Source of the DNA: Melghirimyces thermohalophilus
Lineage (GTDB): Bacteria > Bacillota > Bacilli > Thermoactinomycetales > DSM-45169
Direction: 5' to 3'
NCBI RefSeq assembly: GCF_900102685.1
Contig: NZ_FMZA01000009.1
Location: 62,001 to 126,000 of the forward strand
Length of the DNA stretch: 64,000 nt
In this document: one piece after another, positions 11,574 through 20,945 of the stretch
How the letters are laid out: the number at the start of each line of letters is the position of its first letter
Position numbering within the stretch: the stretch's first letter is position 1
Program-made: the position numbers and the translations under genes
Notes under the pieces: model-generated
Databases searched by the model: none
What the model saw: the letters and a program-made list of their open reading frames with translations, nothing else
Told to the model about the DNA's origin: nothing

Positions 11574-12053
11574 CATTATCAAAGAGAAGTCCAGTGTCGG
11601 ATCCGTTCCTTAACCTGGGAAAGTGATCGGATCAACAGGGGTTGATTTGCCCTCCTTAAAAACAATGATCAACCCATCCTTACCTGCCGCAGGTTATAGC
11701 CAAAAGATAGTCCATCCTGGCCATATACAAACAGTTGATCGTTTCCTACACTGAAACCATCACCTCATGAAGGCCGGGTTGTAAATCCCCTCCTGCCAAA
11801 ACCTCTCTCACATTTACAGGGGAGAATGGGGATGCTCTGGATGTTTGTATCATCAGACTTCTTTCTAGAGATCGAGGGGCTGTTCCCGGCGGGCCCTTGA
11901 TGTGGCGAACAAAAAATCCTTCTTTTGGCGTATCGGTTACACCTGTTGTTTCTGTTACATTGTGAGCGGGAAATGTTGTATGCTCTCCTTGATCGGAGCA
12001 GCACCGAATGGTTTCGATAACAGAGCTGCACAGGAAGGTGAGTGGGTTCTCGT
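11574..12053. other. Gene-free gap between pyrG and uppP
   Basis: About 480 bases with no supported gene. A minus-strand frame at 11765-12031 has an Arg/Ser/Asn-rich composition and no ribosome site and is judged spurious. In Bacillus subtilis this position holds ywjG, which is not recognisable here. The uppP promoter must lie in the last 120 bases but no convincing -35/-10 pair was found. Confidence 0.6.
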
Positions 12054-12875
12054 ATGTGGGAAATAATCGTTGCTATTATCTTGGGACTGGTGGAAGGGAT
12101 GACGGAGTTTGCTCCCGTCTCCTCGACCGGTCATATGATTGTCGTTGACGACTTGCTGCTAAGATCCAAACAATTATTTTCACCGGAAGTGGCGAACACC
12201 TTTAAAGTGGTGATTCAGCTAGGCTCGATCCTGGCCGTGGTGATTGTGTTTAAGGACCGATTTCGTCAATTGTTGGGGTTACAGCAGGAGGAAAGGGATC
12301 CTTCTGGAGAATCCCACTTGAAACTGACTCAAGTGATCGTCGGTCTTCTGCCGGCATCGATCCTCGGTTTTTTCTTTGAGGACTTTATCGACGAACATTT
12401 ATTCTCTGTGGAAACCGTCGCGATCGGATTGGCGGCGGGGGCCCTGTTGATGATCGCCGCTGATTGGTTCCGTCCCGCAAGGCCGCCGGTGACATCGGTG
12501 GATCAGATGACATACAGACAGGCTTTTTGGATCGGACTTTTCCAATGCCTGTCCTTGTGGCCGGGCTTTTCCCGTTCCGGGTCCACGATTTCTGGAGGCG
12601 TTCTGCTGGGGCTGAATCACCGTTCCGCATCGGACTTCACTTTTATCATGGCCGTTCCGATCATGTTTGGTGCCAGCGGGCTCTCACTGGTGAAAAACTG
12701 GCAATACTTCAGTATCGATGCTCTTCCCTTTTTTATCGCCGGTTTTATCAGTGCCTTTATTTTTTCGCTGATTTCCATCCGTTTCTTCTTAAAACTGATC
12801 AATCGGATTAAGCTGGTTCCCTTCGCCGTCTACCGGATTGTGCTGGCCGCTGTCATCTATTTTATTTTTCTGTAA
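12054..12875 (+). CDS. uppP: Undecaprenyl-diphosphatase
   Basis: This BacA-family membrane enzyme dephosphorylates undecaprenyl diphosphate to recycle the lipid carrier of cell-wall synthesis and gives bacitracin tolerance. Family signatures are EGMTEFAPVSSTGH near the N-terminus and PGFSRSGSTISGG in the middle, both active-site loops, among about seven to eight hydrophobic segments. The ATG at 12054 aligns with the family N-terminus (MWEIIVAIILGLVEG); GGAAGGTG at 12033-12040 lies 13 bases away, a long spacing. The 273-residue length is normal. Its 3' end overlaps the convergent DoxX gene by 19 bases. Confidence 0.96.
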   Translation: MWEIIVAIILGLVEGMTEFAPVSSTGHMIVVDDLLLRSKQLFSPEVANTFKVVIQLGSILAVVIVFKDRFRQLLGLQQEERDPSGESHLKLTQVIVGLLPASILGFFFEDFIDEHLFSVETVAIGLAAGALLMIAADWFRPARPPVTSVDQMTYRQAFWIGLFQCLSLWPGFSRSGSTISGGVLLGLNHRSASDFTFIMAVPIMFGASGLSLVKNWQYFSIDALPFFIAGFISAFIFSLISIRFFLKLINRIKLVPFAVYRIVLAAVIYFIFL

Positions 12876-13258
12876 TCTCCTCTGGTGATGAGTCGGTCGA
12901 TGGCATATCGATGTTGACCGTATAGCACCAGGTGGATGGCTATGGCTAATAGCGCCAGATCCAGCTCATACCCGGATACAAATCCGGCGGCCAATTTCAC
13001 TTTTACGATGGCTCCCAACATGAACAAAGCAAACAGGAGAGCGAAAATACGGGTGCCGAGGCCCAGGATCAGCGCGATGCCGCCAACCAGCTCGAGCCAA
13101 GCTACGGCGTAAGCCATCCACCCCGGCACGCCTATCTCGCTGAATGATGTAGCGGTATGGGCCAGCCCATCTTGAAATTTCACAAGTCCGTGGGCCAAAA
13201 AGATGAGCCCTAAGACGACACGTAAAATCAGAGCACCGATGTCCGACTTCTTTTCCAT
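12857..13258 (-). CDS. DoxX-family membrane protein
   Basis: This is a 133-residue protein with four predicted membrane segments, starting at about residues 8 to 26 (LILRVVLGLIFLAHGLVKF), and a loop with GIPGWMAY-like sequence before AWLELVGGIALILG. These are hallmarks of DoxX/DoxD family proteins, some of which work in redox or thiosulfate metabolism while most are uncharacterised. The start is supported by GGAGGAAG just upstream on the minus strand. It converges on uppP and the two coding ends overlap, so the pair could mutually affect transcription or mRNA stability. Its specific function is unknown. Confidence 0.88.
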   Translation of the reverse strand: MEKKSDIGALILRVVLGLIFLAHGLVKFQDGLAHTATSFSEIGVPGWMAYAVAWLELVGGIALILGLGTRIFALLFALFMLGAIVKVKLAAGFVSGYELDLALLAIAIHLVLYGQHRYAIDRLITRGDYRKIK

Positions 13259-13414
13259 CTGTCTTCCTCCTTTCAGTTACCAAAAGTTAGTCGCTACCAA
13301 TTTATCATAATAAAAAGGATATACAACCCGATGTGGGATGAATGCAAAAGGTGATGGAATGAACAAGGGATTTTCTACTCCACCCCCTTTTCCACCCGTT
13401 TTTTAACAGAAAAT

Positions 13415-13443
13415 GCAGGAAAAAAGCCTTCCCATAAGAATTA
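13415..13443 (+). promoter_or_regulatory. Sigma-H-type promoter of spo0F
   Basis: GCAGGAAAA (13415-13423) matches the sigma-H -35 consensus RnAGGAwWW, and GAATTA (13438-13443) matches the -10. Exactly 17 bases separate AGGA from GAAT, the expected distance. In Bacillus subtilis spo0F has a sigma-H promoter, so the assignment agrees with known biology. Confidence 0.75.
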
Positions 13444-13461
13444 ATTAGAGGGAGGCTTTTT
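13421..13461. terminator. Terminator-like hairpin overlapping the spo0F promoter
   Basis: AAAAAGCCTTCC (13421-13432) pairs with GGAGGCTTTTT ending at 13461 to give about 12 pairs, with A and T runs at both outer ends so that it could work on either strand. It overlaps the sigma-H -10 element and the expected start site. Confidence 0.6.
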
Positions 13462-13558
13462 AGCTGGAATGAAACGTGCTTACATAAATATTAGATTGAG
13501 ATGGGGGGAGAGGATGGAACGAATGGTGGAAACCGTTCCTCACAAGGAGGGTGTGACC

Positions 13559-13930
13559 GTGTCGGCGACGGAGAAAAAAGTGCTGGTTGTAGATGATCAG
13601 TACGGGATACGGGTGCTGTTACAAGAGATATTGTTACGAGACGGAATTCAAATCTATCAGGCGGCCAACGGAAACGTGGCCCTGGAGATTGCACGTACGG
13701 AGAGGCCGGATCTGATCCTGTTGGACATGAAAATGCCAGGGATGGACGGTTTGGAGCTGTTGCGACATTTGAAAAAGGAAGAGATGGATGCCAAAGTGAT
13801 TATGATGACGGCTTACGGGGAACTGGACATGGTGGAGGAGGCCACCCACCTGGGCGCTTTGGCCCATTTCACCAAGCCTTTTGATATCATGGAGCTGCGG
13901 GCGGAAGTGCTTCGACAGCTCTCTTCTTAA
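13559..13930 (+). CDS. spo0F: Sporulation phosphorelay response regulator Spo0F
   Basis: Spo0F is the single-domain intermediate of the sporulation phosphorelay, taking phosphate from sensor kinases and passing it to Spo0B. It shows the acidic pair D12-D13 in VVDDQYGIR, the phosphorylated Asp at residue 56 in [13 protein letters not shown], the switch Thr in [10 protein letters not shown] and the Lys in HFTKPFD. There is no output domain. The GTG at 13559 is chosen because AAGGAGGG (13544-13551) lies seven bases before it; the 123-residue product then matches Bacillus subtilis Spo0F in size. It is driven by a sigma-H-like promoter. kal and kce follow at once. Confidence 0.96.
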   Translation: MSATEKKVLVVDDQYGIRVLLQEILLRDGIQIYQAANGNVALEIARTERPDLILLDMKMPGMDGLELLRHLKKEEMDAKVIMMTAYGELDMVEEATHLGALAHFTKPFDIMELRAEVLRQLSS

Positions 13931-13958
13931 TCAATTCCAGCCGACAGGGGGCGGTAGC

Positions 13959-14375
13959 ATGTCTGAAGAGGTGATCATTCGTCTGCGGATGGGTCCGTCC
14001 GATGTCCACTACGCCGGTAATCTGGTGGATGGGGCTCGGATGCTGGCATTGTTCGGTGATGTGGCCACAGAACTTTTGATTCGCCATGATGGGGATGAGG
14101 GGTTGTTTGTGGGGTACGAGTCCGTTCAATTTAAAGCACCGGTGTATGCCGGCGATTACATCGAGGCGAAGGGAACGATTACTCGGGTGGGGAACACCTC
14201 TCGGGACATGCACTTTACCGCCTATAAAGTGATCCAATCCCAGGGGGACTCTGATCGCCCGACGGCAGCGCGGGTCCTGGAGAAGCCGGTGCTGGTGGCG
14301 GAGGCGAAAGGTACCTGTGTGGTACCGAAGGAGAGGCAGCGCAGAAAAACTTCCTTTGCGTCGGAGGAGGGGTAG
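13959..14375 (+). CDS. kal: Hotdog-fold 3-aminobutyryl-CoA ammonia-lyase-like protein
   Basis: This 138-residue protein resembles Kal, the hotdog-fold lyase that removes ammonia from 3-aminobutyryl-CoA to give crotonyl-CoA in lysine fermentation. Visible features are [26 protein letters not shown] and [23 protein letters not shown], typical of the hotdog core. The ATG at 13959 follows AGGGGGCGG. It is one base from a kce homolog, the same pairing as in fermenters. Crotonyl-CoA would feed the acyl-CoA enzymes at the window start. A general acyl-CoA hydratase or thioesterase role cannot be excluded. The naming rests on resemblance plus the neighbour. Confidence 0.75.
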   Translation: MSEEVIIRLRMGPSDVHYAGNLVDGARMLALFGDVATELLIRHDGDEGLFVGYESVQFKAPVYAGDYIEAKGTITRVGNTSRDMHFTAYKVIQSQGDSDRPTAARVLEKPVLVAEAKGTCVVPKERQRRKTSFASEEG

Positions 14376-14376
14376 A

Positions 14377-15216
14377 ATGGAGAAGCTGATCATCACCGCC
14401 GCTCTGGTCGGTGCAGAAGTGACACGGGATGACACCCCGCACCTTCCCGTCACTGCGGAGGAAATCGGTGATGCGGCGCTGGAAGCTTATGAAGCGGGGG
14501 CGGCGATCGCCCACATCCATGTTCGCGATGCGGAAGGAAAGCCGACCCAGAGTCGGGAACGTTACGAGGCGGCGATTGCTGAGATTCGGCAGCGTTGTCC
14601 GATCATTATCCAAGTTTCCACCGGGGGTGCGGTGGGGATGACAGCGGATGAGCGCCTGCAACCGCTCCAACTGCGTCCCGAGATGGCGACGCTGACGACA
14701 GGCACCGTCAATTTCGGTGATGATGTCTTTTCCAACCCACCGGCACTGATCCGTCAATTGGCTATGGCGATGAAGCGCTATGATATTCGCCCCGAATTTG
14801 AAATCTTCGACAGCGGCATGATTCCGTCGGCGCTCCGGTTGGTGCGGGAAGGTCTGGTGACCGGGCATCTTCATTTTGATTTTGTGATGGGAGTGCCAGG
14901 CGGTATCCCGGCTACAGCACAACATCTTTTGCTTTTAAAAGAGCAGCTGCCTCCCGGGGCGACTTGGACGGTAGCGGCTATCGGCCGCCATCAGCTGCCG
15001 ATGGCCGCCCACGCCATCCCCTTGGGAGGCCATGTTCGAGTGGGTTTGGAGGACAATATCTACTACCGGAAAGGAGAGTTGGCCACCAACGGGCGCTTGG
15101 TTGCTCGGATCCGCCGGATTGCGGAGGAATTGGAGAGACCGGTGGCCACCTCAGAAGAAGCTCGTAAAATCCTGGGGCTCACTTCTTCATATTCCTCGGT
15201 TCAAAAGGGTAAATAA
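14377..15216 (+). CDS. kce: 3-keto-5-aminohexanoate cleavage enzyme (BKACE family)
   Basis: Members of this zinc-dependent TIM-barrel family condense a beta-keto acid with acetyl-CoA; Kce turns 3-keto-5-aminohexanoate into 3-aminobutyryl-CoA and acetoacetate. The signature is clear: ITAALVGAEVTRDDTPHLPVT, the zinc-binding IAHIHVRDAEG, VSTGGAVGMT, EFEIFDSGMI, and GHVRVGLEDNIYY near the C-terminus. The ATG at 14377 follows GGAGGAGGGG, and the product is 279 residues, as usual. Many BKACE proteins use other beta-keto acids, so the substrate is inferred only from the adjacent kal-like gene. Other lysine-fermentation genes are not in the window. Confidence 0.85.
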   Translation: MEKLIITAALVGAEVTRDDTPHLPVTAEEIGDAALEAYEAGAAIAHIHVRDAEGKPTQSRERYEAAIAEIRQRCPIIIQVSTGGAVGMTADERLQPLQLRPEMATLTTGTVNFGDDVFSNPPALIRQLAMAMKRYDIRPEFEIFDSGMIPSALRLVREGLVTGHLHFDFVMGVPGGIPATAQHLLLLKEQLPPGATWTVAAIGRHQLPMAAHAIPLGGHVRVGLEDNIYYRKGELATNGRLVARIRRIAEELERPVATSEEARKILGLTSSYSSVQKGK

Positions 15217-15217
15217 A

Positions 15218-15242
15218 AGAGGAGTCGACCTGAATTCCTCTT
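15218..15242 (+). terminator. Hairpin after kce
   Basis: AAGAGGA (15218-15224) and TCCTCTT (15236-15242) flank a short loop directly after the kce stop. No T run follows, so it may be a weak terminator or a stability element. Confidence 0.4.
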
Positions 15243-15476
15243 GATTCCATGACTCCCTTTCTACGCGAGTCCAGAGGTTTGTGTTAAACTACGACTTATG
15301 AAGACGAAAAGGGGCACTCTCCTTCTCTTCCCATGGAAAGGTTAAAAATCCCTTCGTGTAAGGAGCAAAACAAAGTGGGAGTAAACGAGAGGTCCCCAAC
15401 GTCTTGGACCGGTTGATTTTACATAGGGATGTACCCGGCCGATCCACAAATGAACAAAAAAACGGGAGGTTTCACG

Positions 15477-16331
15477 ATGTCTTTGGTACCGATGACTGAA
15501 TTTCTCCCCCGTGCCAAAAAAGAAGGATTTGCGGTGGGGCAATTCAACATGAACAACCTGGAATTTGTTCAGGGAATCGCTGCAGCAGCAAAAGAAGAAC
15601 AGTCCCCGTTTATCTTCGGTGTCAGTGAGGGCGCCATGCGTTATATGGGAATCGAGTATGTGGTGGCCATGGCCCGGATCGCCGCGCAAGAATCGGGGGT
15701 ACCGGTCGCCCTTCACCTGGATCATGGCAGCAGCTTTGAAGTGGCCATGAAGTGTATTCAAGCCGGTTTTTCCTCGGTGATGTTCGATGGTTCTCACTAT
15801 CCCTATGAAGAGAATATTCGTCTGACCCGGGAAGTGGTAAAGGCCGCCCATGCTGTAGGTGTCTCAGTGGAAGGGGAGCTGGGCACCATCGGTGGCGTGG
15901 AGGATGACGTACAGGTGGATGAGGCTGATGCCGCATTGGCCAAGCCGGAAGAGGCGATCCGCTTCTGGGAGGAGACCCAGGTGGATGCGATGGCAGTCGC
16001 CGTCGGAACGGCTCACGGCATGTACAAAGGGGAGCCGAAAATTCGCTTTGATATCATCGAAGAGGTTTCCCGCAACATCGAAGCCCCCATCGTGCTTCAC
16101 GGCGGCTCTGGTGTTCCCGATGAGTCGATCCAAAAAGCGGTCCAATTGGGAGTTGGCAAGATCAACGTCAACACCGAAAGCCAGGTGGCCTGCACGCAGG
16201 TGGTGCGGGATCTGCTCGGTGAAAATCCCGATATGATCGATCCCCGCAAATACCTCGGGCCCGGACGCGACGCTATTAAAGAGACTGTCAAAGGAAAGAT
16301 GCGCCTGTTCAACAGTTCCGGCAAGGCTTGA
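15477..16331 (+). CDS. fbaA: Class II fructose-1,6-bisphosphate aldolase
   Basis: This zinc aldolase cleaves fructose-1,6-bisphosphate to glyceraldehyde-3-phosphate and dihydroxyacetone phosphate in glycolysis and runs in reverse in gluconeogenesis. The metal-site His residues are in VALHLDHGSS, AVAVGTAHG and IVLHGGSGVPD; phosphate binding is in the last motif and in KINVNTESQ. The ATG at 15477 follows CGGGAGG. The 284 residues match the Bacillus enzyme. The order spo0F-fbaA-tal-murZ is conserved with Bacillus subtilis apart from the inserted kal-kce pair. Confidence 0.97.
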   Translation: MSLVPMTEFLPRAKKEGFAVGQFNMNNLEFVQGIAAAAKEEQSPFIFGVSEGAMRYMGIEYVVAMARIAAQESGVPVALHLDHGSSFEVAMKCIQAGFSSVMFDGSHYPYEENIRLTREVVKAAHAVGVSVEGELGTIGGVEDDVQVDEADAALAKPEEAIRFWEETQVDAMAVAVGTAHGMYKGEPKIRFDIIEEVSRNIEAPIVLHGGSGVPDESIQKAVQLGVGKINVNTESQVACTQVVRDLLGENPDMIDPRKYLGPGRDAIKETVKGKMRLFNSSGKA

Positions 16332-16364
16332 TATCCCGAACAACGACCGGAGGGGAGATCCCAA

Positions 16365-17012
16365 ATGAAATTTTTTATCGACACAGCCAACGTGGATGAA
16401 ATTCGTGAAGCGAATGAATGGGGAATTCTGTCGGGAGTAACCACCAATCCCAGCCTGATTGCGAAATCCGGGCGGAATTTTACGGAGGTGCTTCGGGAAA
16501 TCGTCGACATCGTGGACGGTTCCGTCAGTGCTGAGGTGTTGAGTGACGACGCCGAAGGGATGCTGGCGGAGGCAAAGCCTTTGGCTTCCATTTCGGAGCA
16601 GATTACGATCAAAGTTCCGATGACGGCGGAGGGGCTAAAGGCGGTCCATCGCTTTTCCCAACAAGGGATCAAGACCAATGTGACGCTGGTCTTTTCTGTC
16701 AACCAGGCGCTGATGGCTGCACGGGCGGGCGCCACCTACGTCAGCCCGTTTATCGGCCGGTTGGATGATCTAGGCCATGACGGAGTGCAATTGATCGGCG
16801 AGATCGCAGAGGTTTTTGACTTGCACGGGGTGGAGACGGAGATTATTGCCGCCAGTGTGCGTCATCCGCTCCACGTTACGCAGGCGGCGGAAAGTGGTGC
16901 TCATATCGCTACCCTGCCTTATGCTGTCATGGAGAAGATGCTTCGTCATCCGTTGACGGATCAAGGAATTGAGCGGTTTAAAAAAGACTGGGAACAAGCG
17001 AACAAAGGTTAA
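16365..17012 (+). CDS. tal: Transaldolase / fructose-6-phosphate aldolase-type protein
   Basis: This is a 215-residue small transaldolase of the TalC/FSA class. It would transfer dihydroxyacetone between sugar phosphates in the nonoxidative pentose phosphate pathway. The Schiff-base Lys is K83 in ITIKVPM; other motifs are [28 protein letters not shown] and [29 protein letters not shown] (by parts). The ATG at 16365 follows CCGGAGGGGAG. Whether it is a true transaldolase or a fructose-6-phosphate aldolase cannot be settled from sequence alone; Bacillus subtilis YwjH at the same position acts as transaldolase. Confidence 0.94.
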   Translation: MKFFIDTANVDEIREANEWGILSGVTTNPSLIAKSGRNFTEVLREIVDIVDGSVSAEVLSDDAEGMLAEAKPLASISEQITIKVPMTAEGLKAVHRFSQQGIKTNVTLVFSVNQALMAARAGATYVSPFIGRLDDLGHDGVQLIGEIAEVFDLHGVETEIIAASVRHPLHVTQAAESGAHIATLPYAVMEKMLRHPLTDQGIERFKKDWEQANKG

Positions 17013-17032
17013 GTCGGGAAGTTTCTCTCCAT

Positions 17033-17072
17033 TCCGGCGGTGCGGGTGTAATCTGTCGCCGCCGGATTTCCC
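17033..17072 (+). terminator. Hairpin after tal
   Basis: TCCGGCGG (17033-17040) pairs perfectly with CCGCCGGA (17059-17066), followed by TTTCCC and TTTT. It is a probable terminator between tal and murZ. Confidence 0.6.
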
Positions 17073-17141
17073 TTTTCAGGGGATGAGGCGGTTTCTGATA
17101 GAAGAAAAAATGGATCGCCGTCAATGAAGGGGAGGGTCAAG

Positions 17142-18389
17142 ATGGACAAACTGATGATTAAAGGAGGACGCCCCTTGATCGGCCATGTGGCGATCAGCGG
17201 GGCGAAGAACAGCGCGGTTGCTTTGATTCCTGCCGCCATTCTGGCGGACTCCCCCATCACCATTGAAAACTTGCCGTCGATCCGGGATGTGGAGATCTAT
17301 GTAGAGATCTTGCGGGAGATGGGAGCCGAAGTTTCCAGAGATAGAGACCGGCTTCATATCGACCCTTCCCGGATCGACAAGATTCACATGGTGAACGGGA
17401 ATGTAAAAAAACTACGCGCCTCCAGTTACTTGATGGGGGCGATGCTGGGTCGGTTCGGTGAAGCCGTCGTCGGCCTGCCTGGCGGGTGCAATCTCGGTCC
17501 CCGACCGATTGATCAACATATCAAAGGTTTTGAAGCATTAGGTGCCAAGGTGGTGTACAAGGAAGGGGCGGTCCATTTGACTGCGGGCCGTTTGCGCGGA
17601 GCTCGGGTTTATCTCGATGTGGTCAGTGTGGGGGCGACTATTAATATCATGTTGGCTGCATCCGGGGCAGAGGGCATCACCGTGATCGAAAATGCGGCCA
17701 AAGAACCGGAGATTATCGATGTGGCCACATTGCTCAACGCTATGGGGGCGCGGATCAAGGGTGCGGGTACCGATGTGATCCGGATTCGCGGGACTCGTTC
17801 CCTCAAGGGATGTCGCCATTCCATCATTCCAGACCGGATCGAGGCGGGTACGTACATGATTGCTGCGGCTGCTACAGGCGGGGACGTAACCGTGGATCAC
17901 GTGATTCCCCTTCATCTGGAGCCCGTATCGGCCAAACTGAGGGAAATGGGAGTGACGGTGGAGGAGGGGGATGAACACCTGCGCATCATCAGTGACCGAC
18001 GCTTGCGGTCGGTGGACATCAAAACCCTGCCCTACCCCGGTTTTCCAACAGATTTACAACAACCTTTCACCGCCTTGCTCACCCAGGCGGAGGGAACGGG
18101 GATGGTGACCGATAATATATACGCTGCCCGCTTTAGACATGTGGATGAGCTAGGCCGGATGGGGGCCGATATTCAGGTGGAAGGAAGGACGGCTCTCATA
18201 CGGGGAGGGACTCCCCTTCACGGCACCGATGTGCGGGCGGCAGACCTCCGTACCGGGGCGGCTCTGGTCGTGGCGGGATTGATGGCGGAAGGGATGACGG
18301 AGCTATCTGGAGCAGATTATATTGATCGGGGGTACGAGCACCTGGAGAGCAAGTTAGGTTCCTTGGGAGGGGAAATTTGGCGGAAATAA
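17142..18389 (+). CDS. murZ: UDP-GlcNAc 1-carboxyvinyltransferase, second isozyme
   Basis: This MurA-family enzyme transfers enolpyruvate from PEP to UDP-GlcNAc, the first committed step of peptidoglycan synthesis and the target of fosfomycin. The active-site Cys is C116 in [16 protein letters not shown], with the N-terminal [12 protein letters not shown] substrate site. The ATG at 17142 is preferred over one at 17124 because AAGGGGAGGG precedes it at five to six bases. The protein is 415 residues. A second paralog lies at 52989, next to spoIID; Gram-positive low-GC bacteria usually have both. By synteny this copy is the MurZ/MurAB type. Confidence 0.95.
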   Translation: MDKLMIKGGRPLIGHVAISGAKNSAVALIPAAILADSPITIENLPSIRDVEIYVEILREMGAEVSRDRDRLHIDPSRIDKIHMVNGNVKKLRASSYLMGAMLGRFGEAVVGLPGGCNLGPRPIDQHIKGFEALGAKVVYKEGAVHLTAGRLRGARVYLDVVSVGATINIMLAASGAEGITVIENAAKEPEIIDVATLLNAMGARIKGAGTDVIRIRGTRSLKGCRHSIIPDRIEAGTYMIAAAATGGDVTVDHVIPLHLEPVSAKLREMGVTVEEGDEHLRIISDRRLRSVDIKTLPYPGFPTDLQQPFTALLTQAEGTGMVTDNIYAARFRHVDELGRMGADIQVEGRTALIRGGTPLHGTDVRAADLRTGAALVVAGLMAEGMTELSGADYIDRGYEHLESKLGSLGGEIWRK

Positions 18390-18521
18390 GGATCTCCTTG
18401 CCTATGCAGACGCTTCACCTGGCGCGGTAAAATCGTGTAACATATAGAGAGAAATATGTTATCTTATTTGCACACCAGCTGGGTAAGTCTGTTATATCTT
18501 TGCATTGTGGAGGGGATCCGA

Positions 18522-19487
18522 TTGGAACGTAGTCTGACGATGGAATTGGTTCGGGTGACTGAAGCGGCCGCCGTCGCTTCTGGGCGTTGGATGGGTTTTG
18601 GAAAGAAGGATGAGGCAGATGCTGCTGCTACCACAGCGATGCGCAAGGTATTTGACACTGTGCCCATGCGCGGCACTGTTGTGATTGGTGAGGGTGAGAT
18701 GGATGAAGCCCCGATGTTGTATATCGGCGAGCGGCTGGGTCTCGGCTATCTACCGGAAGTGGATGTGGCCGTCGATCCCTTGGAAGGAACCAACATCGTG
18801 GCCAAAGGCACCTGGAACGCCTTATCAGTGGTTGCGGTGGCGGACCGGGGGCATTTGCTCCACGCGCCGGATATGTATATGGATAAAATTGCTGTCGGTC
18901 CTGAAGCCGTCGGCAAGGTGGATATCAACGCTCCCGTGGAAGACAACCTGAAGTCGGTCGCCCAAGCCCTCGGAAAAGATATCAATGATCTGGTGGTCGT
19001 GTTGCTGGATCGGCCCCGCCATTCCAAAGTGATTGAGGACGTCCGCCGGACAGGGGCCCGCATCAAAATGATCTCCGACGGGGATGTAGCGGCGGCGATC
19101 AATACGGCTTTTCCCGATACCGGCGTCGATTTGTTGCTCGGTTCTGGTGGGGCCCCAGAGGGTGTGTTGGCGGCCGTCGCTCTGAAATGCCTGGGCGGTG
19201 AGATTCAAGGCCGGCTGTTGCCGGAGGACGACGAGCAATATCAGCGTTGTGTTCAGATGGGCATCGAAGATCCTGGTCGAGTGCTGTTTATGGACGATCT
19301 GGTCAAGGGGGATGACGCGATCTTTGCCGCAACCGGCGTCACCGATGGTGAACTTCTGAAAGGGGTTCGTTACCGGGGCACCCAGGCTACCACCCATTCC
19401 CTCGTGATGAGAGCAAGAACTGGAACGGTGCGGTTTATCGACGGTAAACACCGTCTAGAGAAAAAGCCAAACCTGGTGCTGGAATAA
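18522..19487 (+). CDS. glpX: Class II fructose-1,6-bisphosphatase
   Basis: GlpX dephosphorylates fructose-1,6-bisphosphate to fructose-6-phosphate in gluconeogenesis. Motifs are [24 protein letters not shown] (metal and phosphate binding), [10 protein letters not shown] and [11 protein letters not shown]. The TTG at 18522 is selected because GGAGGGG (18509-18515) lies six bases upstream and because the product then begins [16 protein letters not shown], like the Bacillus subtilis protein, with the same 321-residue length. An internal ATG at 18540 is less likely. It lies between murZ and rho, as in Bacillus subtilis. Confidence 0.96.
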   Translation: MERSLTMELVRVTEAAAVASGRWMGFGKKDEADAAATTAMRKVFDTVPMRGTVVIGEGEMDEAPMLYIGERLGLGYLPEVDVAVDPLEGTNIVAKGTWNALSVVAVADRGHLLHAPDMYMDKIAVGPEAVGKVDINAPVEDNLKSVAQALGKDINDLVVVLLDRPRHSKVIEDVRRTGARIKMISDGDVAAAINTAFPDTGVDLLLGSGGAPEGVLAAVALKCLGGEIQGRLLPEDDEQYQRCVQMGIEDPGRVLFMDDLVKGDDAIFAATGVTDGELLKGVRYRGTQATTHSLVMRARTGTVRFIDGKHRLEKKPNLVLE

Positions 19488-19550
19488 GGAGTTTCAGGAC
19501 CGGGCACGATGGTTACGAATCCTGAAAGATGAGTGTGGTGAAGGTGACTG

Positions 19551-20816
19551 ATGGACCTTTCCTTACGAGAAATGGAACACCAGAGACTGACAGATTTATA
19601 TAAATTGGCGAAAGAGTATCAGATCCCCTATTACAGCCAGATGAAAAAGAAAGAACTGATCTTTGCCATTTTGAAAGCGAAAGCGGAAAAAGCTGGCCTG
19701 ATGTTTATGGAGGGAGTGTTGGAGACGTTGCCGGAGGGATACGGATTCCTCCGGCCAATCAATTACCTCCCCTCTTCCGAAGATATTTACATCTCCGCCT
19801 CCCAGATTCGCCGATTTGACCTTCGCACCGGCGACTTGGTCTCGGGAAAGGTGCGACCGCCTAAAGAAAACGAACGGTATTTCGGCCTTCTCCATGTGGA
19901 AGCCGTTAACGGAGAAGACCCCAACCGCGCTTCGGAGCGGCTTCATTTTCCCGCACTAACCCCTCTTTATCCTCAAAAAAGAATGTTCCTGGAAACCGAT
20001 AAAAATAAACTTTCCACCCGCATCATGGATCTGTTTGCGCCGGTCGGTTTTGGGCAGCGGGGATTGATCGTCGCCCAGCCGAAAGCGGGTAAAACCATGC
20101 TTCTCAAGGAGATCGCCAACAGTATTACCACCAATTCCCCGGAAGCGGAGCTGTTTGTGCTGCTGATCGATGAACGGCCGGAAGAGGTGACCGATATGCA
20201 ACGATCGGTCAATGGGGAAGTGGTCAGTTCCACCTTCGATGAGATGCCGGAAAATCACATCCGGGTGGCGGAGTTGGTGTTGGAAAGAGCACAGCGGTTG
20301 GTGGAACATAAGCGGGATGTGGTGATCCTCCTGGACAGCATCACTCGGCTGGCCCGGGCGTACAACCTGGTGATCCCCCCCAGCGGGCGTACCTTGTCCG
20401 GCGGCATCGACCCTGCCGCCTTTCACCGGCCGAAACGATTCTTCGGGGCGGCCCGAAATCTGGAAGAAGGGGGGAGCCTGACCATTTTGGCCACGGCTCT
20501 GATTGAGACGGGTTCCCGGATGGATGATGTGATCTATGAGGAGTTTAAAGGGACCGGCAATCTGGAGCTGCATTTGGACAGAAAACTGTCGGAACGACGT
20601 ATTTTTCCGGCGATTGATATCCGGCGCTCCGGCACCCGGAGAGAAGAGCTTCTTCTGTCCCGTGAGGAGTTGGATAAAGCATGGGCGCTTCGCAAGTCGC
20701 TATCCGACGGACAGGAGAGTCCAGAAACTTTTTTGCGGAGATTGTCCCGAACCTCCTCCAATGCTGATTTTTTGGCCGATCTTGCCCTTCCGGCCAGTCA
20801 TTCCTCCTTGGCATGA
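19551..20816 (+). CDS. rho: Transcription termination factor Rho
   Basis: Rho is a hexameric RNA-dependent ATPase that unwinds RNA from the polymerase. The N-terminal Rho-N helical region (residues 1 to 45) is followed by the RNA-binding cold-shock-like domain (GYGFLRP) and the ATPase with Walker [11 protein letters not shown], Walker [17 protein letters not shown] and the Q/R loops in [26 protein letters not shown] (by parts). It has 421 residues and a complete C-terminus. The ATG at 19551 follows GAAGGTG. In Bacillus subtilis rho is autoregulated by antitermination, but no leader signal was resolved here. Confidence 0.98.
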   Translation: MDLSLREMEHQRLTDLYKLAKEYQIPYYSQMKKKELIFAILKAKAEKAGLMFMEGVLETLPEGYGFLRPINYLPSSEDIYISASQIRRFDLRTGDLVSGKVRPPKENERYFGLLHVEAVNGEDPNRASERLHFPALTPLYPQKRMFLETDKNKLSTRIMDLFAPVGFGQRGLIVAQPKAGKTMLLKEIANSITTNSPEAELFVLLIDERPEEVTDMQRSVNGEVVSSTFDEMPENHIRVAELVLERAQRLVEHKRDVVILLDSITRLARAYNLVIPPSGRTLSGGIDPAAFHRPKRFFGAARNLEEGGSLTILATALIETGSRMDDVIYEEFKGTGNLELHLDRKLSERRIFPAIDIRRSGTRREELLLSREELDKAWALRKSLSDGQESPETFLRRLSRTSSNADFLADLALPASHSSLA

Positions 20817-20945
20817 ATTTCACTTAACGGTTCTGACTGGCGAATATTGTGCATAGGATGGCAACGGGAGATGGATTTTCCATCGTCAACAGGCGGGTTT
20901 GACAACCGACACCTGTTCCCGAAAACATCCATGTGAGGTGGTGGG

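Larger units (their letters stand above)
13259..13558. other. Divergent DoxX / spo0F control region
   Basis: About 300 bases between the divergent DoxX gene and spo0F. It holds the sigma-H-like promoter and the hairpin described separately. A frame open from 13469 precedes the chosen spo0F start but lacks a ribosome site, so it is taken as leader. Confidence 0.6.

Noticed and set aside
11765-12031. Minus-strand frame of 88 codons in the pyrG-uppP gap
   Set aside because: Arg/Ser/Asn-rich with no ribosome site or homology that I can recognise.
13469-13558. Longer Spo0F with 30 extra N-terminal residues
   Set aside because: The GTG at 13559 has an excellent ribosome site and gives the conserved length.
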